NCBI GenBank assembly: GCA_947589475.1
Contig: CANQBO010000005.1
Coordinates: forward strand, 41,867-105,866
Reading direction: 5' to 3'
Source of the DNA: an uncultured Clostridia bacterium
GTDB taxonomy: Bacteria > Bacillota > Clostridia > Christensenellales > CAG-917
DNA: 64,000 bases
Position numbers and translations under genes: made by a program. Under the pieces are notes generated by a model that saw only the letters and a list, made by a program, of their open reading frames with translations, searched no databases and was not told the DNA's origin. This document shows, piece after piece, positions 19,866-27,351 of the stretch. Each line of letters starts with the position of its first letter. Within the stretch, counting starts at the first letter, position 1.

Positions 19866-20264
19866 AATCCTATGTCGGCTACTCGCCCCGCACCCTTCTT
19901 CGTAATGTTGTAAGTGGGCTACTCGCCCCGCACCCTCGGCAAGGGACTTCGTCGCCCCATGCAGGGCTACTCGCCCCGCACCCTCGGCAAGGGACTTCGT
20001 CCCCTGCACCTCAAACTAAAAAAGAGCGAATGTGGCTCTTTTTAACCCCGCAAAATCACTTCGTAATTTTGCGGGGTCCCCTTACATCGCACACATTCGC
20101 GCTTTTTAATTTTGTATGCAAGTGCCAAACTCCTGCGTGAGAGCTTGAAATATACGTTAGCTTTGTCCTAGCATATACTTCTCTGTGTCCGAGAGGTTTA
20201 TCTTGTCATAGACAGGCAAGCTTGTACACTTATCGCAATTTGTGAAACAAATTGTGAAACGAGG
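19866..20264. repeat. repeat block between rsmG and parA, with nested hairpins
   Basis: Two or more copies of GGGCTACTCGCCCCGCACCC with CCTCGGCAAGGGACTTCGT, a nested terminator, the tail word AAGTGCCAAACTCCTGCGTG and a short TCCGAGAGG-type unit. No gene is visible. Confidence 0.8.
20018..20111 (+). terminator. rsmG terminator with a CCCC/GGGG palindrome lodged in it
   Basis: AAAGAGC-GAATGTG-GCTCTTTTT forms a short terminator at 20022-20043. The same left arm can alternatively pair with CACATTCGCGCTTTTT (about 20092-20107), with the palindrome CCCCGCAAAAT...ATTTTGCGGGG (20046-20076) in the loop. This looks like one repeat inserted in another. Confidence 0.6.
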
Positions 20265-20293
20265 TTGCCTTGCTTTGGAGATTGTGCTAAACT
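20265..20293 (+). promoter_or_regulatory. promoter giving a leaderless parA mRNA
   Basis: TTGCCT (20265-20270), 17-base spacer and TAAACT (20288-20293), six bases before ATG 20300. The geometry is identical to that of rsmG. Confidence 0.7.
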
Positions 20294-20299
20294 AGGTGT

Positions 20300-21067
20300 A
20301 TGGCAAAAGTCATTTCGTTCTCAAATCAAAAGGGCGGCGTCGGAAAGACTACGACGTGCGTCGATCTTGCCGCGTCGCTTGCGACGATGGGGAAGAGGGT
20401 GCTTGTCGTGGACTTCGACCCGCAGGGCAACGCCACAAGCGCGTTGGGCATATTCGACAAAAAGCTGAAGGCTTCGATATATGGCGTACTGTGCGACGCG
20501 CTGTCCATCGAGGAGGCGATCATTCCTTGCAAGCCCGACGGCCTATATCTTGTCCCGTCGTCAATAGATCTCGCCGGGGCGGAGCTTGAGCTGAGCCAGA
20601 TCGTGATAGGGCGAGAGCGCGTGCTCGAAGAGAGGCTGGACTCATTAAAGGACAAATTCGACCTGATATTCATAGACTGCCCGCCCTCCCTCGGTCTGCT
20701 CACCGTAAACGCGCTGACCGCCTCGGACGGAGTGCTTATCCCCATACAGTGCGAATTTTTCGCTCTGGAGGGGCTGAGCCAGATGATGAACACGGTCAAG
20801 CTTGTAAAAAAGCATCTCAACGCGTCGCTAAATGTGACGGGCGTCGTCCTCACGATGTACGACGGGCGTTCAAAGCTTTCAAAAGGCGTGCTGGAGGAAA
20901 TAAGCAAATTCTTCGGCGACAAGGTGTTCGCGACAAAGATCCCGCGCAACATACGCCTTGCGGAGGCTCCGAGCTATGGTAAACCCATAACGGAGTATGA
21001 CAACCGCTGTGCGGGCGCCGTTGCCTACAGAGCGCTTGCGGCGGAGTTTTTATCGCGCGAGATGTGA
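20300..21067 (+). CDS. parA: chromosome-partitioning ATPase ParA (Soj)
   Basis: This 255-residue ParA/MinD-superfamily ATPase works with ParB and parS to position newly replicated origins. The deviant Walker A KGGVGKTTT is at residues 11-19, with VLVVDFDPQGNATSALG, Walker B FIDCPPSLG and the C-terminal IRLAEAPSYGKP motif. Its short N-terminus lacks a DNA-binding extension, which places it with chromosomal Soj rather than plasmid ParA proteins. parB follows after 90 bases with its own GGAGG; the two are probably one transcript. Three parS sites lie 3.3-3.7 kb upstream. Confidence 0.96.
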   Translation: MAKVISFSNQKGGVGKTTTCVDLAASLATMGKRVLVVDFDPQGNATSALGIFDKKLKASIYGVLCDALSIEEAIIPCKPDGLYLVPSSIDLAGAELELSQIVIGRERVLEERLDSLKDKFDLIFIDCPPSLGLLTVNALTASDGVLIPIQCEFFALEGLSQMMNTVKLVKKHLNASLNVTGVVLTMYDGRSKLSKGVLEEISKFFGDKVFATKIPRNIRLAEAPSYGKPITEYDNRCAGAVAYRALAAEFLSREM

Positions 21068-21157
21068 GACGAGTGCGACATCGCATACGTTTGAAAACAA
21101 AACGGCGCCGTAAAATTGCGGCGCGACCAAAGATCTGAAAAATAATCGGAGGATATT

Positions 21158-22051
21158 ATGGCAAAAATAAAAGGCGGCCTCGGCGCACAGGGTCTTAGCG
21201 GACTTTTCAACGACAATCAGACGAATGTATCCGTTCCCACTCCCGACGACATCCCCACCCAGGAAATAGACATCACGCTTATCGATCGCAATCCGTCTCA
21301 GCCGCGCAAGACTTTCAATGAGGACTCTCTGCGCGAGATGGCAAATTCGATCGCCGCTTACGGGGTGTTGCAACCTCTGCTTCTTGTCAAGACGGAGGGC
21401 GGCAGATACCTTATCATCGCGGGGGAGAGGCGTTTCCGCGCAAGTCTCCTCGCGGGATTGAAAAAAGTGCCCGCGATCGTGAGGGAGTTGTCTCCTCAAC
21501 AGATACAGGAGATCTCGCTTATCGAAAACTTACACCGTGAGGATCTCAACGCGATAGAGGCGGCGGAGGGCATGCGTGAGCTTATGGAAAGTCACGGTCT
21601 CACGCAGGAGGAAGTCGCTCAGCGCATAGGCAAGTCCCGTCCGTACGTCACAAACACGTTGAGATTGCTCCAACTCCCGAAGGAAGTGATGGATCTCGTC
21701 CGCTCGGGCGAGCTATCCCCGGGACACGCGCGCTCGCTCATATCCGTCGACGACAAGGCTGTGCTCATCGATATGGCGAAAAAGGCGGTACAGCGCAAAA
21801 TGTCCGTGCGCGAACTTGAGCAAGAGGTGCGACTTTATTTCACGCGCAAATCAAATGTAGGCGGCCCGCGCAAGAGGATACAAAGCCCCGAGATACGCGA
21901 GATGCTCAACGATATGAAACGCGTTTTCGCGACAAAAGTAAAACTGCGCGGCAACGAGTCCAAGGGCAGGATAACCATCGACTACTTCACCGCGGACGAC
22001 TTAAACCGCATCTACGCGCTCGTACAGCAGCTTAAACAGTTCAAAGACTGA
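21158..22051 (+). CDS. parB: chromosome-partitioning protein ParB (Spo0J)
   Basis: The 297-residue CTP-dependent DNA clamp loads at parS and spreads along DNA near the origin. It shows the N-terminal ParB/Srx domain with NPSQPRKTF and the CTP/arginine patch AGERRFRASLLAG, then ENLHREDLNAIEAAEGM and the helix-turn-helix LTQEEVAQRIGKSRPYVTNTLRLL that reads parS, and a C-terminal dimerisation region. GGAGG lies seven bases before ATG 21158. A strong terminator follows 25 bases after the stop. Confidence 0.97.
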   Translation: MAKIKGGLGAQGLSGLFNDNQTNVSVPTPDDIPTQEIDITLIDRNPSQPRKTFNEDSLREMANSIAAYGVLQPLLLVKTEGGRYLIIAGERRFRASLLAGLKKVPAIVRELSPQQIQEISLIENLHREDLNAIEAAEGMRELMESHGLTQEEVAQRIGKSRPYVTNTLRLLQLPKEVMDLVRSGELSPGHARSLISVDDKAVLIDMAKKAVQRKMSVRELEQEVRLYFTRKSNVGGPRKRIQSPEIREMLNDMKRVFATKVKLRGNESKGRITIDYFTADDLNRIYALVQQLKQFKD

Positions 22052-22075
22052 CTCACCGTTTGAAAATAATTTTGA

Positions 22076-22110
22076 AAACACCGTTTGAGCCTATGTCAAA
22101 CGGTGTTTTT
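22076..22110 (+). terminator. parB terminator
   Basis: AAAACACCGTTTGA and TCAAACGGTGTTTTT form a perfect 14-pair stem with a T-run, also usable from the minus strand for the sirtuin pseudogene. Confidence 0.9.
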
Positions 22111-22114
22111 ATTC

Positions 22115-22959
22115 TCATTGTTTCTTGATTTCTTTGAGAATAAAAAGCGTATCGCCTATATCTTCGTCTATGGCGAAGCTTTTTGTCCCCAACCGTTCGG
22201 GGCAAAACGCTTCTCCCTTATTGACGCAGACATACGTCGCGTTTTTATTTTCAGAAGCCATCTTCCAAAACGGATATTTTATGATCGCGGGGGTGTTGTA
22301 TCCCACGCCTAATTCTAAAAACAGCACTTTATCATGCGTTTTTGACATTATAAACCGCTTATATCGTTCACATGCCGCATACCAGCCGTCGTCCTGCACA
22401 AATTCGTCGTCATGGGTTTCCCGCATACGGGGCAGTGCGGAATAAGTTTTGACGGGACCCGCATGTCTTTTTGATCGTTGACCATGCGCAGAACGATATC
22501 TCTGTTGTCGTATGTTTTGTTGTGGCAAGGCGTCGAACATTGAAAGAGTCCGTAATCGCCCTGCGTGTAAAAGAGGCGAGCTTTGTCAAACCCCGCCTTT
22601 TGAAAACAGTGGTCGACGTTTGTCGTGACGACAAAATAATTTTTGTCTTTCACAAGTTCGTAAAGCGTTTGATAGACGGGTCTCGGAGCGTCTGAATATC
22701 TGTTGATGAAAATATATCTCGACCAATACGCCCAAAATTCTTCGGGGGTCGGATAGGGATAAAAGCCGCCTGAATACATGTCGTGAAAGCCGTATTTTTG
22801 CTCAAAATCAGAGAAATGCTTTTCAAATCGCTTTCCCGAATATTCAAGACCCGCCGTCGTGGAAAGTCCCGCGCCCGCGCCGATGACGACGGCGTCCGCG
22901 TCGTCGAGAACTGCCATCAACCTATAAATTTGCTCCGAGCGCTCTTGCGTAAATTTCAT
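22115..22959 (-). pseudogene. class-M sirtuin (Sir2 ADP-ribosyltransferase), frameshifted
   Basis: Residues 1-186 read through GAGAGLS, TTNVDHCFQ (Asn114, Asp116) and a zinc site (Cys141/145, Cys176/179). Gln133 (YTQGD) replaces the usual catalytic His, as known for class-M sirtuins. After CGKPMTTN the frame becomes nonsense, while the adjacent frame continues the family C-terminus: DDEFVQDDGWYAACERY, LFLELGVGYNTPAIIKYPFW, ending at 22115. The break near 22400-22416 fits a deletion between two copies of ACGACGAATTTG. The gene overlaps the upstream macrodomain gene by 38 bases. A sequencing or assembly error is the alternative. Confidence 0.85.
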
Positions 22960-23698
22960 AGTCTTGCTCCTTAAACACGTCGAAAATGACTTTGATCTTA
23001 CTGCCCGTCTTTCTTTTATACTCCGATACGACGCTTATTGCGATCTCGGCGGCTCTGTCGTTGGGAAAGTGAAATTCTCCAGTGGAAATACAACAAAACG
23101 CAAGGCTGTTGAGACCTTTTTGATCGGCAAGCGCAAGACAGGAGCGATAACAGCTTTCAAGAAGTTTCTCATGTCTTGTCGTCGGCTCGCCTCGCACAAT
23201 AGGCCCCACGGTGTGTATGATATATTTGCACGGCAAATTGTATGCGCGCGTCAACTTTGCCCCGCCTACGGGTTCGCTATGTCCCTGCGCGCTCATGATC
23301 TCCGCGCACTCCTGCCTCAATTGCACTCCCGCAAACGTGTGTATGGCGTTGTCTATACAGCCGTGATTAGGACAAAAACAGCCGAGCATCTCGGAATTTG
23401 CGGCATTGACTATGCCGTCGCATTTCAAGGTGGTGATGTCGCCTTTGAAAAGATATATATCCGGCAAAACAGGCGACATGTCTTCAATTTCCGTTATGCC
23501 TTTTCTTTTCGATTCCTCTTTCAGATATTCGTCCTGCACTCGCAAAAACTCCTCTCTCGCTTGCTTTGGCTCTCTCACGTTGAAAAGTGCGCGAAGGAGC
23601 GCTTTTTGATTTTTTTCATCGCGAGGAATTTCTACTTCTTCGCCCCTTTCGGCAAGCAAATATTTTATGAGATAGATCCTCTTTTCTTCATGCGTCAT
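22922..23698 (-). CDS. zinc-dependent macrodomain protein-ADP-ribose hydrolase
   Basis: The 258-residue protein has a helical N-terminal region of about 75 residues and then a macrodomain: YLFKGDITTLKCDGIVNAANSEMLGCF, a Cys/His cluster CPNHGC (about 109-114) that marks the zinc macrodomain subfamily, HTFAGVQLRQEC, PVGGAKLTRAYNLP and CISTGEFHFP. In other Firmicutes and fungi this protein is encoded beside class-M sirtuins and removes ADP-ribose that the sirtuin attaches to lipoylated carrier proteins. Here the sirtuin partner is downstream and frameshifted, so the eraser may be left without its writer. Start 23698 has no strong ribosome site. Confidence 0.88.
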   Translation of the reverse strand: MTHEEKRIYLIKYLLAERGEEVEIPRDEKNQKALLRALFNVREPKQAREEFLRVQDEYLKEESKRKGITEIEDMSPVLPDIYLFKGDITTLKCDGIVNAANSEMLGCFCPNHGCIDNAIHTFAGVQLRQECAEIMSAQGHSEPVGGAKLTRAYNLPCKYIIHTVGPIVRGEPTTRHEKLLESCYRSCLALADQKGLNSLAFCCISTGEFHFPNDRAAEIAISVVSEYKRKTGSKIKVIFDVFKEQDYEIYARALGANL

Positions 23699-23774
23699 AT
23701 ATTTTACCGCCGTCTTACTTAAAGAGCGACGGAAGGCTGCCTTTCCTTCCGCCGCACCTTATTATCTCTTTACT

Positions 23775-24131
23775 TTATCCGATGATTGCGTCCGCCGCCG
23801 TATATCCGCCAAGTGAATTTGCTTTCACCTGAATGCAGATATATTTGATGTCGCTCTTGTCCGAAGCGAAAAATCTGCGTTTTGCGGCAGGGGATACCCT
23901 CAACCAATCGCCCGTGGCGAGAGGAATGCTTTCGCCGTCTATGACCGCGACTCCTTCGCCTTCGAGAATTCCGTATATCTCTTCATTCTCTTTGTGCGCA
24001 TGAACAAAGGGGACGCTCGCTCCCTTAGGCAGAATGTTTATACTCACTTCCGCGCCCGTGAGACCAAGCGCGTCATGCAACTCCGTACGCGCCCCTTCTT
24101 TTACTCCGATCTTACTGTAATTGCTTGCCAT
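23775..24131 (-). CDS. cupin-domain protein
   Basis: This small single-domain cupin of 118 residues contains the first cupin motif in modified form (VHAHKENEEIYGILEGEG, with His, His and Glu metal-ligand candidates) and the second (PLATGDWLRVSPAAKRRFFA). Such proteins bind a metal ion and act as enzymes or sensors. It is divergent from an HxlR-family regulator with about 200 bases between, a common arrangement in which the regulator controls the cupin. AGAGGTG precedes ATG 24131. Substrate unknown. Confidence 0.8.
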   Translation of the reverse strand: MASNYSKIGVKEGARTELHDALGLTGAEVSINILPKGASVPFVHAHKENEEIYGILEGEGVAVIDGESIPLATGDWLRVSPAAKRRFFASDKSDIKYICIQVKANSLGGYTAADAIIG

Positions 24132-24268
24132 AATACACCTCTCGATTTTTTATTTTTTCGACCTTTTTTGATCTTATTTTGATTATACCATATAAAAAAT
24201 CAAGCGCAATACAGTTACAAAACTATTATCTGATAATAATTTCGAAACTAAGTTTTAAAATTAAACTA

Positions 24269-24297
24269 TTGACAAATAAGACTGTTTATGACATAAT
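24269..24297 (+). promoter_or_regulatory. consensus promoter of the HxlR regulator
   Basis: TTGACA (24269-24274), 17-base spacer and CATAAT (24292-24297), leaving a leader of about 27 bases. The inverted ATTATCTGATAAT word at 24226-24238 between the divergent genes is a candidate operator. Confidence 0.7.
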
Positions 24298-24329
24298 TAT
24301 CGAAGTTTTGAAAAAGGTAGGGGTTTAAA

Positions 24330-24659
24330 ATGTTGACGAGAGAAGAATTGCCTGAGTGTCCCGTTGCGACGACGGTCCGGCTGATCGGAAACAAGTGGAA
24401 ACTTTTGATTTTGCGAAATTTGATTTTCAACGGCACACAACGATTTACGGATTTTATGAAAACAATACCGTCTATCAGCAAAAAGGTGCTGACCGACGAT
24501 CTGCGCGCGCTTGAAGAGGATGGTCTTATAATAAGGAAAGCGTATGCTGAGGTGCCGCCGCGCGTAGAATATTCTCTCACGCCTCTCGGCGCCTCTTTAA
24601 AACCCATACTCGACGCGATGTCAGCGTGGGGGAAAGAATATAAAATCAATATTTTATGA
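24330..24659 (+). CDS. HxlR-family winged-helix transcriptional regulator
   Basis: The 109-residue protein shows the HxlR signature: CPVATTVRLIGNKWKLLILRNLIFNGTQRFTDFMKTIPSISKKVLTDDLRALEEDGLI with the DNA-recognition helix around SISKKVLTDDLR and the wing ending PPRVEYSLTPLG. The conserved N-terminal Cys of the family (ECPV) is present and is a redox or thiol-stress sensor in some members. It is divergent from the cupin gene and 67 bases upstream of the permease gene; it probably regulates one or both. Confidence 0.9.
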   Translation: MLTREELPECPVATTVRLIGNKWKLLILRNLIFNGTQRFTDFMKTIPSISKKVLTDDLRALEEDGLIIRKAYAEVPPRVEYSLTPLGASLKPILDAMSAWGKEYKINIL

Positions 24660-24726
24660 CATATATATCGTATATTTGTCTGAATTGTTTGATTTTTTTC
24701 GTCTTTTGTATAATAATAAGCGCGAT

Positions 24727-25779
24727 ATGGCAGAAGTTTTTCTCGACGCATTTACAGACAGTCTCAAGCTACTTTTGGTGGTGGCTGTCTTTACTTATAT
24801 CATCGCGCTAATAGAGCCGAAGCTTTCTGATAAAGTGCGCCTCAAAGGGAAATTCGCGCCGCTCATCGGGGTTTCATTATCCATGCTTCCTCAATGCGGG
24901 TTTTCGGTCGTCGCTACAGATCTTTATCATAAGCGGCACATAACTCTCGGCACATTGATAGGGGTATATCTCGCCACTTCCGACGAGGCGTTGCCTGTAT
25001 TTTTGACATATCCCAAAATGGCGCTCCACATACTCCCAATTCTGGCGGCAAAGTTTGCGCTGGGACTGATATTCGGATATTTGATAGACATTATCTACAA
25101 AAAAGGCGCAAGATCGGTGCAACATCACATCTCTCATTGCGAGGATGAGTATAAGATCACTTTGATGGAATACGAGGGCACGCAGTTGGTCGAGAAATGC
25201 TCTCATGGCGCGGGAAACGACTGCAATTGCGAAGATTGCATAAAAAGCGATTGTCCTCATCTTCATTCTCATTGCACGTCCGATCATTGCGAGCATGATT
25301 TGAGCGGAAAAGGGATACTTTTTTATCAACATCAAAAAGCTTTAAAAAATAAAGCAAAACGCGCAAATATAAAACGTTTTGCAATAAAACCGTTGCTTCA
25401 CTCAATTGAGATATTCTTGTATGTGTTTATAGTCAATATAATTTTCGGAATAATTTTATACTATATCGGCGAGGAAAGGTTGGTTTCATTCCTCACTTCA
25501 AACAAATATACGGCTCCTCTTTTGGCGGTTATGGTTGGCGCTATTCCAAACTGCGTATCCTCAATTGTTTTAAGCGAACTGTACATAATGGGCGGACTCG
25601 GTTTCGGCGCGACTTTGGGCGGACTGTGTATAAACGCGGGCGTCGCGTTTTTATATCTTTTTAAGGACGCCAAACACACTAAACAAAATATAGCCGTATT
25701 TTCTTTGATGTTTTTATTGAGCGTTTTCATCGCTTATATTTTCTCTCTTCCTTTCTCTTTCGACACTCTTCCTATATAG
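24727..25779 (+). CDS. putative metal permease with a Cys/His-rich cytoplasmic loop
   Basis: The roughly 350-residue membrane protein has two homologous helix bundles separated by a hydrophilic loop. Repeated signatures FAPLIGVSLSMLPQCGFSVVATDLY and TAPLLAVMVGAIPNCVSSIVLSELY mark the two-repeat permease family annotated as putative manganese or arsenic exporters. The loop (about residues 130-220) is packed with His and Cys (HHISHCED, KCSHGAGNDCNCEDC, CPHLHSHC, DHCEHD), suggesting a metal-sensing or trapping function. I start at ATG 24727; a TTG at 24676 would precede the TATAAT at 24709-24714. The substrate is an inference. Confidence 0.75.
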   Translation: MAEVFLDAFTDSLKLLLVVAVFTYIIALIEPKLSDKVRLKGKFAPLIGVSLSMLPQCGFSVVATDLYHKRHITLGTLIGVYLATSDEALPVFLTYPKMALHILPILAAKFALGLIFGYLIDIIYKKGARSVQHHISHCEDEYKITLMEYEGTQLVEKCSHGAGNDCNCEDCIKSDCPHLHSHCTSDHCEHDLSGKGILFYQHQKALKNKAKRANIKRFAIKPLLHSIEIFLYVFIVNIIFGIILYYIGEERLVSFLTSNKYTAPLLAVMVGAIPNCVSSIVLSELYIMGGLGFGATLGGLCINAGVAFLYLFKDAKHTKQNIAVFSLMFLLSVFIAYIFSLPFSFDTLPI

Positions 25780-25809
25780 TGTTTATAACTTTTTTAAATG
25801 TTGTCGTTT

Positions 25810-25837
25810 TGTGGAAAACTCAACTTTTTTATCCACA
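25810..25837. promoter_or_regulatory. DnaA-box pair upstream of dnaN
   Basis: TTATCCACA at 25829-25837 is a perfect DnaA box, and TGTGGAAAA at 25810-25818 is an opposed near-box (TTTTCCACA on the other strand). They lie 85-110 bases upstream of the dnaN promoter -35. Confidence 0.7.
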
Positions 25838-25920
25838 TTTGAAATTCTTTTAAAACACAATATATTCCGCAAATTTTATTTTTTAATAACAACGTATTGT
25901 TTTGCTAAATAAAAATCCAC

Positions 25921-25949
25921 TTGTCAACAGCGCTTATTTATGTTATCAT
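25921..25949 (+). promoter_or_regulatory. dnaN promoter
   Basis: TTGTCA (25921-25926), 17-base spacer and TATCAT (25944-25949), followed by a leader of about 37 bases. Confidence 0.6.
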
Positions 25950-25992
25950 TATTAAAGATAAAAATAAATAGAAAATAAGGGACAGGTCGAAT

Positions 25993-27093
25993 ATGAAAGT
26001 TATATGTCAAGGAAACGAATTGAGCGACGCGCTCTCGAAAGTTGTAAAAGCTCTTCCTCAAAAGAGGACTAATCCCATACTCGAGGGAATAAAGATGACG
26101 GCGGAAGGGGAAACGCTTACGCTTTTCGCCACCGATCTCGAACTCGCCATAGAGAAAAAGATCAACGCGAAAGTTTTGATAGACGGCGAGGTCGTCATTC
26201 CCGGCAAACTTTTCGCCGATTACGCAAAAAAGATAGAGGAGGAAGAAGTGGAGCTTGACGGCACTTCATCCTCTAAACTCATAATAAAATATCTCGAAAG
26301 CGAGCTTCAAATAAAGACGCTCCCCGCCGACGAATATCCCATCTTTAAGGAAGTCAACACCGAAAATTCCTTCGTTATTCTCAAAAAGGAACTCAAGACC
26401 ATCATCAACAAGGTCATCTTCAATGTTTCCGTAGACGAGGCGCGTCCCACATTGCGCGGAGTATGTCTCAACATCAAAGACAACGAAGTCGAAGCTGTCG
26501 CTTCAGACGGCTACCGCCTCGCGCTTACAAGAGCGGTCATCAAAAACAACGGTATCATAGACAAGATCGTCGTTCCTTCAAAGAGTATGAATGAGCTTGC
26601 ACGTCTCATTGACGACGGCGAGGACGCAATCACTATTTATGTCGACAAAAACTATATCATGGTGGATCTCTTCCATACAAAACTCGTATCCCGCCTCATC
26701 AGCGAGGAATATATCAATTATGAGAAGATAATACCCGTCTCTTTCACCACCGAAGTGACCGTCGACAAAAAACTCTTTGAAAACTCCATCGACCGCGTTT
26801 CTCTCATAAACCGCCTCGACAAACGCTCCTATGTGAAAATGGAAATTAAAGAGGAAAACCTCTCTCTCAGCGCACACAGCGAGGACGGCGAAATAAACGA
26901 GAAACTCACGATAGGGCTGAAAGGAAAGGATCTGACGATAGGCTTCAACGCAAAGTATATCACCGACTGTATGCATGCAATAGACGAGCCTTTCATCACA
27001 CTCAACTTCACATCCTCTACAGCCCCAGGCATCATCAAAGGCGAATCAGACCGCTGGCTTTATCTCATCTTGCCTTTGAGAGTTATAGGATAA
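25993..27093 (+). CDS. dnaN: DNA polymerase III sliding clamp (beta subunit)
   Basis: The 366-residue clamp has the three-domain beta structure: an N-terminal MKVICQGNELSDALSKVVKALPQKRTNPILEGIKM, a middle domain opening KELKTIINKVIFNVSVDEARPTLRGVCL, and a C-terminal domain ending WLYLILPLRVIG, with the usual PLR motif near the end. It tethers the replicative polymerase and many partners to DNA. Instead of following dnaA in an operon it sits 5 kb upstream of dnaA with its own promoter and DnaA-box pair. AGGGACAGGT lies before ATG 25993. Confidence 0.97.
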   Translation: MKVICQGNELSDALSKVVKALPQKRTNPILEGIKMTAEGETLTLFATDLELAIEKKINAKVLIDGEVVIPGKLFADYAKKIEEEEVELDGTSSSKLIIKYLESELQIKTLPADEYPIFKEVNTENSFVILKKELKTIINKVIFNVSVDEARPTLRGVCLNIKDNEVEAVASDGYRLALTRAVIKNNGIIDKIVVPSKSMNELARLIDDGEDAITIYVDKNYIMVDLFHTKLVSRLISEEYINYEKIIPVSFTTEVTVDKKLFENSIDRVSLINRLDKRSYVKMEIKEENLSLSAHSEDGEINEKLTIGLKGKDLTIGFNAKYITDCMHAIDEPFITLNFTSSTAPGIIKGESDRWLYLILPLRVIG

Positions 27094-27351
27094 TTTCAAG
27101 TGGGGTTTTACCCCGCATCCTCGGCAAAGGGCGATTTGCCAATTGGGTCCCAAGCTAAAAACGCGAGCTAGGCAAAAAATTGCCTTTGCTCGCGTTTTTG
27201 ATTTTGTGTAAAGTACAAACTCCTGCGTGAAAGTTTGATATTTACATTTGCATTGTCACGGCGATACGAAAATCAAAACAAAAGATTTAAATAAGGCGCC
27301 TCTCCGGTTGGTCTCAAAATGCTTATAGACTTTAAAGAAAATCAAACAAAA
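27094..27351. repeat. gene-tail repeat module after dnaN
   Basis: GGGTTTTACCCCGCATCC, CCTCGGCAAAGGGCGATTTGCC, then a terminator hairpin (27157-27199; ACGCGAGC/GCTCGCGT with A/T runs), then AGTACAAACTCCTGCGTG. It has the same order of blocks as after rsmG, cwlD and gltX. Confidence 0.8.
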
